DNA of 64,000 nt, from positions 62,001 through 126,000 of the IMG/VR virus record IMGVR_UViG_3300029258_002750. One strand, given 5' to 3'. Every line of letters begins with the position of its first letter. Within the stretch, counting starts at the first letter, position 1. The notes under the pieces were generated by a model that had not been told where the DNA came from, ran no database searches, and worked only from the letters and a program-made list of their open reading frames with translations. The translations under genes and the position numbers were made by a program. This document shows positions 41,596 to 49,139 of the stretch, one piece after another. This stretch comes from a virus.

Positions 41596-42035
41596 GCCAC
41601 ACCTCGCGCCGGGATGAAGAAGTCCTCGTCGCAGGCGAGCGGGTTGAACCGCAGATCGAGTTTGCCTCCGCCCCGCCTCTGCTCCTGCTCCTTCTTCCAC
41701 TTCGCCCATTCCGGGTTCTCGGCGACCGGCATGTCGCAGAGTTTCTTCATGGCCGCGCCCGCGACCTCGCCCTGGCGCCGCGCCTCTTTGGTTGCTGCCT
41801 CCATCTCGTCCCACGCATCGACCCACGCCTTCAGCTCCGGGTCGGCCAGTGCGCCGAGCCGATCGTGGACGGTCGGTTCGCGGAGCGGGCTTGGCGTCCG
41901 TCGCGGCGGCGGTGCGCAGACCTGCTTCTTCTTGAGGTCGCGCTTCACGCGACGAAGGAAATCATCGACCTCGGACATCTTGTCGTAGCCGAGACCGCGC
42001 AGCCGCTTGATGATCCGCTCTCGAATGCTGCTCAT
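41592..42035 (-). CDS. Hypothetical protein with central DRLG box
   Basis: 147 residues. Basic N-terminus (RERIIKRLRGLGYDK), then PTVHDRLGALADPELKAW at about 55-72, a charged helix and a basic C-terminus. Function unknown. Confidence 0.6.
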   Translation of the reverse strand: MSSIRERIIKRLRGLGYDKMSEVDDFLRRVKRDLKKKQVCAPPPRRTPSPLREPTVHDRLGALADPELKAWVDAWDEMEAATKEARRQGEVAGAAMKKLCDMPVAENPEWAKWKKEQEQRRGGGKLDLRFNPLACDEDFFIPARGVA

Positions 42036-42460
42036 AGGTACTTCCTCTTGATCTTCTCTGCCGCCCGGTCGCGCGCCGTCTTGCCTGTGATCTTTACCTC
42101 CTTGGGCTTGGGCGGGTCTACGACGGCCGCGAGTCGGTCGACGGCGTGTGCGTTGAGGAATTCGAGGATCTCGGTCGCGAGCTTCCTAAACGCTCTGCCG
42201 TAGGTCTTTCCGTAACCACGGATGCGGAGTACGTGAGCGAGCCACTCAAGGCAGTCCTTGTCGGCCGAGTGAAGGTTCAAGAAAGCGCCCTCGTCGTCGC
42301 CCTCGAAGCTCTCGGCGATGCGATGCCAGATCTGCTGCTCGGGTTCGGTGCGACGCGAATGCGGCTTGCCGATGGTGCGGCGGATCCACATCATCACCTT
42401 CGACTCGATGTAGATCTTCGAGCTGACTCTACGTCTTCGGCCAGGCTGGGCTGATTTCAT
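42032..42460 (-). CDS. Hypothetical protein with DRLG box
   Basis: 142 residues if started at ATG 42460, which overlaps the upstream gene by 32 nt; a start at the ATG pair near 42396 is possible. LNAHAVDRLAAVVDPPKP lies near residue 105, followed by a basic tail (KTARDRAAEKIKRKYL). Function unknown. Confidence 0.6.
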   Translation of the reverse strand: MKSAQPGRRRRVSSKIYIESKVMMWIRRTIGKPHSRRTEPEQQIWHRIAESFEGDDEGAFLNLHSADKDCLEWLAHVLRIRGYGKTYGRAFRKLATEILEFLNAHAVDRLAAVVDPPKPKEVKITGKTARDRAAEKIKRKYL

Positions 42461-42737
42461 CCGCCATATCGTCGCGCGGGTCGTTGTGCTTGTAGGTAAC
42501 ACCGCCGACTGGCGCCGGGAACGAATCGCAGCGCGGGCAGTACGCGGCGTGCCAGGGCTCGTGGTAGTTCGGGCACCGGCGGCGGAACCGCTCGTAGTCT
42601 CGAACCGGATCGACCACTTGGGGCGAGACATTTGACGAGTCGCCGATCACGTCATAGACGCCCATGCCCAGGGTATGGAGCCCACCGGCCATCGTGGCCT
42701 CGGCGAGTGTCTTGAGCGGCCTGCGTCGGAGGTTCAT
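42429..42737 (-). CDS. Small protein with N-terminal RRRPLKTL tag, leaderless
   Basis: 102 residues starting MNLRRRPLKTLAEA. CPNYHEPWHAAYCPRC is a likely zinc site. ATG 42737 is six bases after TAGAAT. The tag links it to the virion-side genes at 767, 10102 and 17474. Confidence 0.6.
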   Translation of the reverse strand: MNLRRRPLKTLAEATMAGGLHTLGMGVYDVIGDSSNVSPQVVDPVRDYERFRRRCPNYHEPWHAAYCPRCDSFPAPVGGVTYKHNDPRDDMADEISPAWPKT

Positions 42738-42743
42738 GTCGAG

Positions 42744-42749
42744 ATTCTA
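42744..42749 (-). promoter_or_regulatory. Leaderless promoter TAGAAT
   Basis: TGGGTAGAATCTCGACATG: six bases to ATG 42737. Confidence 0.55.
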
Positions 42750-42767
42750 CCCAAGCGGTTCGTGAGA

Positions 42768-43055
42768 TCATCGCCGGTTCCGGCGTCGGGAGAGTTTCGC
42801 TAGCCAGTTGCGTCGTCGGCGTCGATGCTTCTCGCGTGGCGAGAGCGGCTGACGCTGCGGCATGTTCCTGAAGATGTCACCGAGCCTTGTGACCGCGTCG
42901 TCCGGCTCGGGATCGACGGGCTCGATGCACGTGCTTGCGCTGCTTGTGCTGCTTGTGAGGATCGTACCGCTGGCGGCGGTCCACTCGAGATCCTCTGCCT
43001 CGTGGTAGGTAATCACGCCACTCGGCATCGCCTCTGGGTTTTCGATGTAGAGCAT
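42768..43055 (-). CDS. Small protein with DRLG box and basic tail
   Basis: 95 residues, ATG 43055 with GGAGG and a TAGAAG element 12 nt upstream. Ser/Thr-rich middle; PDDAVTRLGDIFRNMP near residue 52, then an Arg-rich end (HRRRRRNWLAKLSRRRNRR). It lies inside the 3' part of another open frame (42877-43455). Confidence 0.6.
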   Translation of the reverse strand: MLYIENPEAMPSGVITYHEAEDLEWTAASGTILTSSTSSASTCIEPVDPEPDDAVTRLGDIFRNMPQRQPLSPREKHRRRRRNWLAKLSRRRNRR

Positions 43056-43455
43056 CGCCTCCGCTGCCTTCTACCTCCAGGTCTAGCACTACCGTGCTGG
43101 CAGTGCTCGCGCTCTCCACCATCGTCCACGTGATCAGGCCGTTCGGGCAGTTCGTGTGGTGCCGCTGGCAGCGATCGGGGCCGTGGTCCATGCAGCCTTC
43201 GCAGCGGTGCAGGTCGGCGAGCGCATCGACGGCCGAGTAGGGCTTCACCGCGCGGGGAGTGCGGTAGACGAGGCGGCCCGTGGCCAGCTTGACGCCGTAT
43301 CCCCATTCGTCGTCTTTATCGGTGACGACTTCGCCTCGGATCCACACGACGCGCTCTAGGGCTTCTGTCTCGGAGATGCCGAGCGCCCAGGCGGTGTGCA
43401 TGACCGCTTCTAGGGACTCGCGGGTGACGAGGACGCGGTCGCCGCGCTTGATCAC
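42877..43455 (-). CDS. Hypothetical protein with DRLG-like box; doubtful 3' end
   Basis: GTG 43455. Residues 1-125 look coding: RGDRVLVTRESLEAVMHTAW at the start, PYSAVDALADLHRCEGCMDH and a Cys/His-rich GPDRCQRHHTNC. After that the frame runs 180 nt through gene 42768-43055 and turns Arg-rich, so the natural stop has probably been lost by a small indel near 43085. Confidence 0.5.
   Translation of the reverse strand: MIKRGDRVLVTRESLEAVMHTAWALGISETEALERVVWIRGEVVTDKDDEWGYGVKLATGRLVYRTPRAVKPYSAVDALADLHRCEGCMDHGPDRCQRHHTNCPNGLITWTMVESASTASTVVLDLEVEGSGGDALHRKPRGDAEWRDYLPRGRGSRVDRRQRYDPHKQHKQRKHVHRARRSRAGRRGHKAR
43068..43073 (-). promoter_or_regulatory. Putative promoter TAGAAG
   Basis: GAGGTAGAAGGCAGCGGAGGCGATG: 12 nt to ATG 43055, which includes GGAGG. 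Confidence 0.4.
43085..43107 (-). terminator. 9-bp hairpin before gene 42768-43055
   Basis: AGCACTGCC-AGCAC-GGTAGTGCT pairs over 9 bp (one G-T) with a 5-nt loop, directly upstream of the TAGAAG promoter. No T run follows, so it may be a weak terminator or processing site. Confidence 0.4.
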
Positions 43456-43658
43456 GGAGAGCCGATGACCTCGATCTCGTCCGGCGGGATCACGAGGTTG
43501 AGCGCGCGCGGCCCATCCCAGCTGACGGTGACGTGGTGCGTGTCGTCGTGCGGCCACTTGATGCACTGGAGTACGGTGCCCTCGGCGCCGGGCTCCATCG
43601 GGCACGGGTCCTCGCCCATCTTGACCAGGCGGATGCGGGTTCCGACGGGCAGGTTCAC
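43452..43658 (-). CDS. DUF4314-like small protein
   Basis: 68 residues from GTG 43658 (GAGGAGG). VGTRIRLVKMGEDPCPMEPGAEGTV, then HHVTVSWDG and NLVIPPDEIEVI follow the DUF4314 pattern (beta-rich, in mobile elements and phages). Role unknown. The 44 nt upstream hold no gene. Confidence 0.6.
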   Translation of the reverse strand: MNLPVGTRIRLVKMGEDPCPMEPGAEGTVLQCIKWPHDDTHHVTVSWDGPRALNLVIPPDEIEVIGSP

Positions 43659-43702
43659 GCGGCCTCCTCGTGCTTCATTTACCTTGTAGACCGCCTGCCG
43701 GA

Positions 43703-44173
43703 TCACGGGAGTCCCAGCTTCTTGTTCCGGCAGCTGTCGCACCGGGCCTCGTTACCACACCAGTGCACCAGCCCCTCGATCGGTTGCTCGCAGTCGGCGC
43801 AGACCGGCCTCTCGTCTTCCATCTCGTTCAGCACGTCCTTCAGGTCGCGGCGGCCGAGCACGTCGCCCAGCCGGGAGACCGAGTCGAGCGGCTCGACGGC
43901 TTGCGGCGGCGCCCATGCGAACTCCAACCCGTCATCGAGGATAAGCCGGAGCGTCGTGGTCCCGTCGGGGTTCGTGATGACTCGATCGACCGTCGCCTTC
44001 TTGCGAACGCCCTGGCCCTCTTGGATCGCCTTGTCGAACGACGAGAGCAGGTGGTCCTTCGGCAGGTCGTGCGAGCCGTGTGTGCCGCCGGGTCCGTAGG
44101 AGCAACCGGGCTGGGGGACGAAGTCGACTCGATCGCCGGGTTGCCAAGATGGTCCGATGATGGGGATGTCCAT
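43703..44173 (-). CDS. DRLG-box protein with C-terminal zinc ribbon
   Basis: 156 residues from ATG 44173 (AGGAG). GDRVDFVPQPGCSYGPGGTHG opens it; PLDSVSRLGDVLGRRDLKD is an internal DRLG box; CADCEQPIEGLVHWCGNEARC-DSC is a zinc ribbon at the end. Box and ribbon in one chain suggest an adaptor. Unknown function. Confidence 0.65.
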   Translation of the reverse strand: MDIPIIGPSWQPGDRVDFVPQPGCSYGPGGTHGSHDLPKDHLLSSFDKAIQEGQGVRKKATVDRVITNPDGTTTLRLILDDGLEFAWAPPQAVEPLDSVSRLGDVLGRRDLKDVLNEMEDERPVCADCEQPIEGLVHWCGNEARCDSCRNKKLGLP

Positions 44174-44181
44174 GACGTCTC

Positions 44182-44574
44182 CTAGTCCTGTTCTACCTCG
44201 ACGACCGGACACAGGGCGCCGAGAGCATCGACGGGGTTCGGGTTCGGCCAGATCTCGATCCACCGGGTCCTGGCGACCGGCTTCCCCGGGATGACCTGCT
44301 GTACCAGGATCGACGCGCGCCAGCCTCGCCGGATGAACTCAGCTGGCACCTTGGCTTTGAGCGCGGCCCGCGCCTTCTTCTCCGACCGGAAGGTGTGCTT
44401 GAACATGGGCCTGGTGGCGACCGTCCACATGCCCTTGCGCAGATGGAAGCCGAACTGGCGCCTGTGCATTCCGTAGCGGAACTGGACGACGTCGAGCACC
44501 TCGTGACGCTTCTTCCCGCGCCGATCGATCTCGGTCTTGTCCAGGCGCACGATGTAGGAGCGGCCGTCGTCCAT
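44182..44574 (-). CDS. Small basic protein with DRLG-like end
   Basis: 130 residues. Basic beta-rich body (RRQFGFHLRKGMWTVATRP); ends NPNPVDALGALCPVVEVEQD. The ATG overlaps the previous stop (TGATG). Function unknown. Confidence 0.6.
   Translation of the reverse strand: MDDGRSYIVRLDKTEIDRRGKKRHEVLDVVQFRYGMHRRQFGFHLRKGMWTVATRPMFKHTFRSEKKARAALKAKVPAEFIRRGWRASILVQQVIPGKPVARTRWIEIWPNPNPVDALGALCPVVEVEQD
44190..44195 (-). promoter_or_regulatory. Putative promoter TAGAAC
   Basis: GAGGTAGAACAGGACTAGGAGACGTCATG: inside the last codons of the gene upstream; 16 nt to ATG 44173 with AGGAG. Confidence 0.4.
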
Positions 44575-45161
44575 CAGGGCAGCTTCGCCTTCCTTGCCAG
44601 GGCGATGATCGAGGAGAGGTTGAACCACTCCTCCTCGCCGGTGTTGTCGTTGCGGAGCAGGAAGCACCTCTCCCCGGAGTCGGGACCCTCGCCGTGGGCG
44701 TTGTCGAGCTTGGTGCCGCGCACCTTGACCACGCGCACGCCCTGGCAGTCGGGCTCGTGCATCTCGTCGTTGCACTCACTGGTTAGGGCGCACAGCCGGG
44801 CGTGCATGTCGCTCCAGCGCTGGCGCCGGTCCTCCTCGCGCCTCTGCATCTCGGCCGCGAACTCGGCGTTCGCGCGGACCCGCTCGTCGATCAGGGCGTT
44901 GATGGCCTTTCCCCGGCTGGGGAACACGCCCAGCTCGGTCTTCCGCTCGCAGTCCCAGGCGGTCGCCTCGTAGGCGCGGCTGGAGACGTCGCGGCGCTTG
45001 CTCACGCCGCCCAGGTAGTTCTGACCGTCGGGCCGGGTGACCCCCTGGTCGCGGGCCGTCTTGGTGTTGGCCGCCCAGACGCGCAGGCCCCACCACTTGC
45101 GCTCGGTCTCGGTCAGTGCTCGGATCTCGTCGGCCGTTCGACTCTGGGTCACTGTGCTCAC
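44574..45161 (-). CDS. Hypothetical protein with DRLG-like end
   Basis: 195 residues from GTG 45161. Helical with Arg/Glu-rich segments (EMQRREEDRRQRWSDMHARL), two Cys near CNDEMHEPDCQG; ends FNLSSIIALARKAKLP, a distant variant of the box. Function unknown. Confidence 0.55.
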   Translation of the reverse strand: MSTVTQSRTADEIRALTETERKWWGLRVWAANTKTARDQGVTRPDGQNYLGGVSKRRDVSSRAYEATAWDCERKTELGVFPSRGKAINALIDERVRANAEFAAEMQRREEDRRQRWSDMHARLCALTSECNDEMHEPDCQGVRVVKVRGTKLDNAHGEGPDSGERCFLLRNDNTGEEEWFNLSSIIALARKAKLP

Positions 45162-45175
45162 TCTGCGCTCGCTTT

Positions 45176-45520
45176 CTAGCTTCCGACGAACACCGCGCCC
45201 TCGCGCGGCTTGAAGTAGACGATGTTGGTCCGGTTGTTCCGCTCGACGAACACGTGGTCGCCGGGGCTGACGCCCACGCTCCAGTCGCTCCACTCTCCCT
45301 CGGGATCCTGCGCGATCAGCGACAGCAGCTTGAGCATGTGCTTGACCTTGCGGCGGGCCTTGCTCAGGCCGGACTCGGTGGACGTGTCGAGCTTGGTGTG
45401 CGTTCCGAGGCACCCGCAGCAGCACCCGACCCGGCCGTTGTAGACCTGGGTCACGGTCCGCAGGTCCAGGGTCTTCAGGAAAGCCTCGACTCCCTTGGTG
45501 CTTTCGATCGCGTAGCTCAT
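45176..45520 (-). CDS. Cys-cluster protein with conserved long leader
   Basis: 114 residues, ATG 45520 with AAGGAG. NGRVGCCCGCLGTHTKLD is a Cys cluster similar to small phage proteins with a CGCxG motif; the rest is basic helical then beta-rich. Shares the GTGAGAAC leader with two other genes. May bind metal or RNA. Confidence 0.6.
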   Translation of the reverse strand: MSYAIESTKGVEAFLKTLDLRTVTQVYNGRVGCCCGCLGTHTKLDTSTESGLSKARRKVKHMLKLLSLIAQDPEGEWSDWSVGVSPGDHVFVERNNRTNIVYFKPREGAVFVGS

Positions 45521-45568
45521 TGCGTTCTCCTTTCCGTCTCTCCCCACAACCACGGTTCGCGTTCTCAC
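45521..45568 (-). promoter_or_regulatory. Conserved GTGAGAAC leader (copy B)
   Basis: GTGAGAAC (hexamer 45561-45566), ten bases, GTTGTGGGGAGAGACGGAAAGGAG, then ATG 45520. Same spacing as copies A and C. Confidence 0.6.
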
Positions 45569-45802
45569 AGGGGTTCTTGATGGAATCGTGCAACCCACTC
45601 GGTCGGCTGTCGTTATGACGGCCTTTTCCCTCGTGGATGCGCATCTCCGGCGGCGGCACGCCCAGGCGCACACACGGCCGCGCTACGGGCCTCGGCCGCT
45701 CGGACGGCTCAGAGGTCGAGGAGAGGGGCGATCGTCGCGTCACAGGCCGCCCCGACGCTCTGGGGCGCCAAGGACGGTGCTGCCTGGCTAGGCTCTACTT
45801 GG
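45569..45802. other. Gap without convincing gene; contains hairpin
   Basis: About 230 nt between a minus-strand leader and a plus-strand promoter. Short open frames exist but have poor composition. CGCCCC-GACGCTCT-GGGGCG at 45748-45767 is a 6-bp hairpin. Likely a divergent control region. Confidence 0.45.
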
Positions 45803-45808
45803 TAGACT
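45803..45808 (+). promoter_or_regulatory. Putative -10 element TAGACT
   Basis: TTGGTAGACTCG, 28 nt before GTG 45837; AGGAGG serves as ribosome site. Confidence 0.4.
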
Positions 45809-45836
45809 CGTCTGAGGTTACGCCAGGAGGCGTCGC

Positions 45837-46631
45837 GTGAGTCTGTACGACCGGCTGATGGAACAGCCCGAGCACGGCGGGGGAGGCGGCGGTGCTCAGG
45901 GTCGGTTCCGGCCAGCGCCGGGCGGCGCGCTCCAGATCACCGACCGCTCCCGGCAGGGTGTGCGGAACAAGATGAAGGGCGGCAAGTTCGTCGGCCGCAA
46001 CAAGCGCTACCCGGTCTCCAAGAAGCGCGGCAAGGCGGCGGCCCTCGGCTCGCTCTCCCAGGCGATGCAGCGTGGGGCCGGGGTCAAGAAGGTCGCGAGC
46101 GCGGTCCGCAAGGCGTTCCCGGAGGTGTGCCCGACTGTCCTGTCCGGTTGTCCGGGGAGACGGAACCACGGAGCTGGCGGTGCGCCCGTGTCCGGCCGCG
46201 AGGGGCCGAGTGAGCACGGCGCGAAGTCGAACTGGCCCTTCTACCACTCGCGGAAGAAGCCGAAGTGGGACGTGGACTGGACAGCCCTCGGCCACGAGAA
46301 GAAGTCGTCCGGGCTGAAGCGTCAGCGCAGTCACCCGAAGCGGATGGCGTTCAAGAAGACGAAGGGCTACTCGAAGGCGCAGCACCACGACCTCAAGAAG
46401 CAGGCGAAGGCGGCGGCAGAGAAGGAAGCCCAGCTGAAGAAGGCCGCGAAGGCGGCGAAGAAGGGCAAGGCCGGGAAGGCCGCGAAAGCTGCCGCAAAGG
46501 CCGAGAAGGCGCACAAGAAGCTCCGGCGCGCGCTCAAGCGCTACGAGCGACGGAAGAAGGGCGCCGAGCGTCCTTACCGTACCAAGGCGCAGGCCGCGCA
46601 CGGCAAGGGCACGAGCCACCAGACGATCTAG
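45837..46631 (+). CDS. Highly basic histone-like protein with SLYDRLM tag
   Basis: 264 residues. VSLYDRLMEQPEHGG tag and Gly run, then long Lys/Ala-rich helices (KKAAKAAKKGKAGKAAKAAA) like histone H1 or phage internal proteins. Probably binds phage DNA in the head or cell. Island on the plus strand amid minus genes. Confidence 0.6.
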   Translation: MSLYDRLMEQPEHGGGGGGAQGRFRPAPGGALQITDRSRQGVRNKMKGGKFVGRNKRYPVSKKRGKAAALGSLSQAMQRGAGVKKVASAVRKAFPEVCPTVLSGCPGRRNHGAGGAPVSGREGPSEHGAKSNWPFYHSRKKPKWDVDWTALGHEKKSSGLKRQRSHPKRMAFKKTKGYSKAQHHDLKKQAKAAAEKEAQLKKAAKAAKKGKAGKAAKAAAKAEKAHKKLRRALKRYERRKKGAERPYRTKAQAAHGKGTSHQTI

Positions 46632-46640
46632 GAGCGTCGC

Positions 46641-47564
46641 GTGAGCCTCTACGAGCGGGTGGTCCTGCTGACCGAAGATGCGATGCCGGAGAATGCGGTC
46701 GACATCTTCCGCTCGCGCGTCCCGGGTTCGCTGAAGAAGCACTACGGCATTGAGATCCGGCCGATCGACCCGAACAAGGTTGCGCTGTCGAAGGACCGTA
46801 CGCTGGCGACGCTCTTCCTGAAGGGGAAGGACGGCCGCCCGTACTCGCTGTCGGTTCGCAGCAAGGGCTCCCACTGGACGGTCACGCTCAAGAGCAAGGG
46901 CCAGACGCTTCTCCAGGGCGATGGACCGAAGGCATTCACCGCGCTCTGGTCGATGAAGGAACCGAAGAAGGCGCACGCGCTCAAGCAGCTCACCGCGCCG
47001 CAGCCCAAGCTCAAGCAGGATGACGATGAGCCGGTCGTCGGGATCTACAAGGGCAAGAAGTACCGGGTGACCGGCTTCAAGCACGGCGGCAATGTCGTCG
47101 AGTTGGCGTGGTTCAGCGACCCGACCAAGAGCTTCAAGGTGGCCACGAAGAAGGTCAAGATCGCCGACCTCCACGGTCCGGCCGTACAGAAGCTCATGCC
47201 CAAGCCGCCGCCCGGTCAGGTCGGTTACTACCGCTTCTCCACGACGCTCGTGAAGGGCTCACCGCTCAAGGACCGGGCCGTGGACGTCGTCAAGGCCGAA
47301 GGTCCCGAGGGCAAGAACATCGGTGGTGCGAAGCGGACGCAGCGTACCGGCGGCTGGCGCGACCGGATCCTCCAGAAGTTCACCCAGCTCTCTGGGGTCA
47401 AGACCCAGCTGTTCGGCGACAAAAAGGACAAGCTCCAGCGATGGCCGACGATGGCCGACTGGGAAGCGATCAAGCAGAAGATCGAGGCCGCGACGGGCGT
47501 GAAGAAGGCGTACTTCATGGTCCCGAAGAAGTGGCACCAGACGGCGCTGATCGTCGAGGTCTAG
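46641..47564 (+). CDS. Hypothetical protein with SLYERVV tag
   Basis: 307 residues, GTG 46641 with GGAG. VSLYERVVLLTEDAMPEN tag, then beta-rich basic modules (YSLSVRSKGSHWTVTLKSKG, KYRVTGFKHGGNVVELAWF). Stop shares CTAG with gene 47561-47890. Likely partner of the preceding gene; virion role possible. Confidence 0.6.
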   Translation: MSLYERVVLLTEDAMPENAVDIFRSRVPGSLKKHYGIEIRPIDPNKVALSKDRTLATLFLKGKDGRPYSLSVRSKGSHWTVTLKSKGQTLLQGDGPKAFTALWSMKEPKKAHALKQLTAPQPKLKQDDDEPVVGIYKGKKYRVTGFKHGGNVVELAWFSDPTKSFKVATKKVKIADLHGPAVQKLMPKPPPGQVGYYRFSTTLVKGSPLKDRAVDVVKAEGPEGKNIGGAKRTQRTGGWRDRILQKFTQLSGVKTQLFGDKKDKLQRWPTMADWEAIKQKIEAATGVKKAYFMVPKKWHQTALIVEV

Positions 47565-47890
47565 TCGTCCTTCTTCTCGATCACCTCGGCCAGCTGGTCG
47601 ACCGCTGGCATCGGCTCGATCGCGTCGAGCGGGACCCAGGCTGTTTTGTTCGTGCCGATCGCGATCGACGCGTCGCTCTGCCGCTCGTCGAAATCGACCT
47701 TCACCGGCTGCTTCGACGTCAGGTCGAGGCCGACTACCGTGCCGGTCGCGGTGATTCCGGGGCCGGGCGGGAGACTGTCTCCGTACACTGCGCGCATCAG
47801 CTGGGAAGCGGACGGGTTCCACCTGCGCCTTCGCTTGTAAAGGACCCGGTCGCCGATCTCGAACGGCAGCGACTCGTGCTCGAGCCTCAC
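47561..47890 (-). CDS. Small SH3-like protein with DRLG box
   Basis: 109 residues. FEIGDRVLYKRRRRW and ATGTVVGLDLTSKQPVKVDF are KOW/SH3-like strands; ends EPMPAVDQLAEVIEKKDD. Last gene of the large minus-strand run. Function unknown. Confidence 0.65.
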   Translation of the reverse strand: MRLEHESLPFEIGDRVLYKRRRRWNPSASQLMRAVYGDSLPPGPGITATGTVVGLDLTSKQPVKVDFDERQSDASIAIGTNKTAWVPLDAIEPMPAVDQLAEVIEKKDD

Positions 47891-48132
47891 GGGTCGAGCA
47901 GCCTTCGGAACGGGTCTTCCGGTGGGGTCGGCTCATCCGTGTTGGCGATGTTGCCCAGGGCGTCGATCGCGGACGGCTCGATCTCGTCGGCCTCGACGAT
48001 CCACGTGTCCTCACTGCCAGGGAACTGGATGGCGAATCCGACGATGACGCCCAGACGATCGCGCGGCGGCGGCGAGTCCTCCTCGTGCTTGTCGCGGACG
48101 ATCACTACCCGGTCGCCGACGCGGTACCTCAT
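47887..48132 (-). CDS. Small SH3-like protein with DRLG box
   Basis: 81 residues. RYRVGDRVVIVRDKHEED, then GVIVGFAIQF strands and IEPSAIDALGNIANTDEP. Same order as its downstream neighbour (SH3-like, then EP-box), so the two are probable paralogues. Confidence 0.6.
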   Translation of the reverse strand: MRYRVGDRVVIVRDKHEEDSPPPRDRLGVIVGFAIQFPGSEDTWIVEADEIEPSAIDALGNIANTDEPTPPEDPFRRLLDP

Positions 48133-48263
48133 CGCGGGTCCTTCTCCTTCCGCGTGTCGATGATCGTGAGCGACTCCAGCCGGTCCACGCGGCGGATGAG
48201 CCGGTAGATCAGCCAGCCCTGGAGGATGACGGCGAGCGTGAGTGCGGCGGTTGAGGCGGTCAC
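48129..48263 (-). CDS. 44-residue membrane protein
   Basis: GTG 48263. VTASTAALTLAVILQGWLIYRLIRR is one membrane segment, followed by VDRLESLTIIDTRKEKD, itself reminiscent of the box. Below the usual gene-calling size but coupled on both sides. Confidence 0.5.
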   Translation of the reverse strand: MTASTAALTLAVILQGWLIYRLIRRVDRLESLTIIDTRKEKDPR

Positions 48264-48469
48264 GGGTACTCCACATAGACCGTGCTGGTGCCGTGGGGGT
48301 CTTGGCCGTGGCTGCACTCCTTCACGTCTGGCGCGACGCCTCGGCCACAGACCGGGCACTCCCACCCACGCTTTGGCGGCGGTGGGCAGTTGCATGGATG
48401 ACAGACCGAGTGGTCGGAGCAGAATCCCAGGTGTCCGCTGCACCGTGGGCAGTGTCCCGCAGAGCCCAT
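48260..48469 (-). CDS. Cys-rich zinc protein
   Basis: 69 residues with CPRCSGHLGFCSDHSVCHPC and CPVCGRGVAPDVKECSHG, probably two zinc sites. Function unknown. Confidence 0.6.
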   Translation of the reverse strand: MGSAGHCPRCSGHLGFCSDHSVCHPCNCPPPPKRGWECPVCGRGVAPDVKECSHGQDPHGTSTVYVEYP

Positions 48470-48471
48470 GC

Positions 48472-48789
48472 CTACTCTCCCTCGTCAGCGCTGACCCCCG
48501 ACGAGAGCGCGCCGAGCAGCTCGACGCCGGAGATCACGGAGATGTCCACGTCATCGGTGTGGACGATCACTTGCACTTCTTCGAGTCCCATCCGATCGAG
48601 CGCTTCTCGAAAGGTTCGCTTCACTATTTCGAGGTACTTGTTCACGGCGATGCGGTCGAGCGACTCCGGCACCCGGTAACGGATGAGCACTAGGTCCCCC
48701 GGCCGCAGGACCATTCGCCGGATGTCGCTGATCTCGAGCGGCGGCGGCTCGCGCGGCGGCAGATGCGGTATGGGATCTCCCAGGCCCAT
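48472..48789 (-). CDS. Hypothetical protein with DRLG-like end
   Basis: 105 residues. Pro-rich start, then LRPGDLVLIRYRVPESLDRI and VQVIVHTDDVDISV; ends ISGVELLGALSSGVSADEGE. Function unknown. Confidence 0.55.
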   Translation of the reverse strand: MGLGDPIPHLPPREPPPLEISDIRRMVLRPGDLVLIRYRVPESLDRIAVNKYLEIVKRTFREALDRMGLEEVQVIVHTDDVDISVISGVELLGALSSGVSADEGE

Positions 48790-49139
48790 CACTCCTCCAG
48801 CCCAGCTGCCTCGCGCGCTTCGCGGCAGCTCATGCCTCCGGCCTTGAACTGTCGACACGCTCGCGGCCGGTCTTCGTATATCGAGCACGAGCACTGTTTG
48901 CCGACGGAGCCGCGAAACGCGATGCACACGATGTGGCCCTGCTTGTTCTCCTTCGTGCGTAGCGCGGGGAACGACATCCCGTAGTCGCCGCGCTCGTAGT
49001 GGACCCAGTGTGCCTGCTTCCACTCGGAGAGCCGATCGACCTCGTTCGGGTGCATGGCGACGTAGCTCGGCTCGTCCCAGTTCGAGATGCAGCAGGCCCC
49101 ACATCGACGGCAGTCAAGGTCAGCGCGCGCCACTGGCAC
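48789..49139 (-). CDS. YkgJ-type CxxCxxCC cluster protein
   Basis: 116 residues from GTG 49139. DCRRCGACCIS opens and CSCSIYEDRPRACRQF closes the cysteine set of the YkgJ family, proposed to bind zinc or an iron-sulfur cluster. C-terminus MSCREAREAAGL. Overlaps both neighbours. Biochemical role in phages unknown. Confidence 0.75.
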   Translation of the reverse strand: MPVARADLDCRRCGACCISNWDEPSYVAMHPNEVDRLSEWKQAHWVHYERGDYGMSFPALRTKENKQGHIVCIAFRGSVGKQCSCSIYEDRPRACRQFKAGGMSCREAREAAGLEE

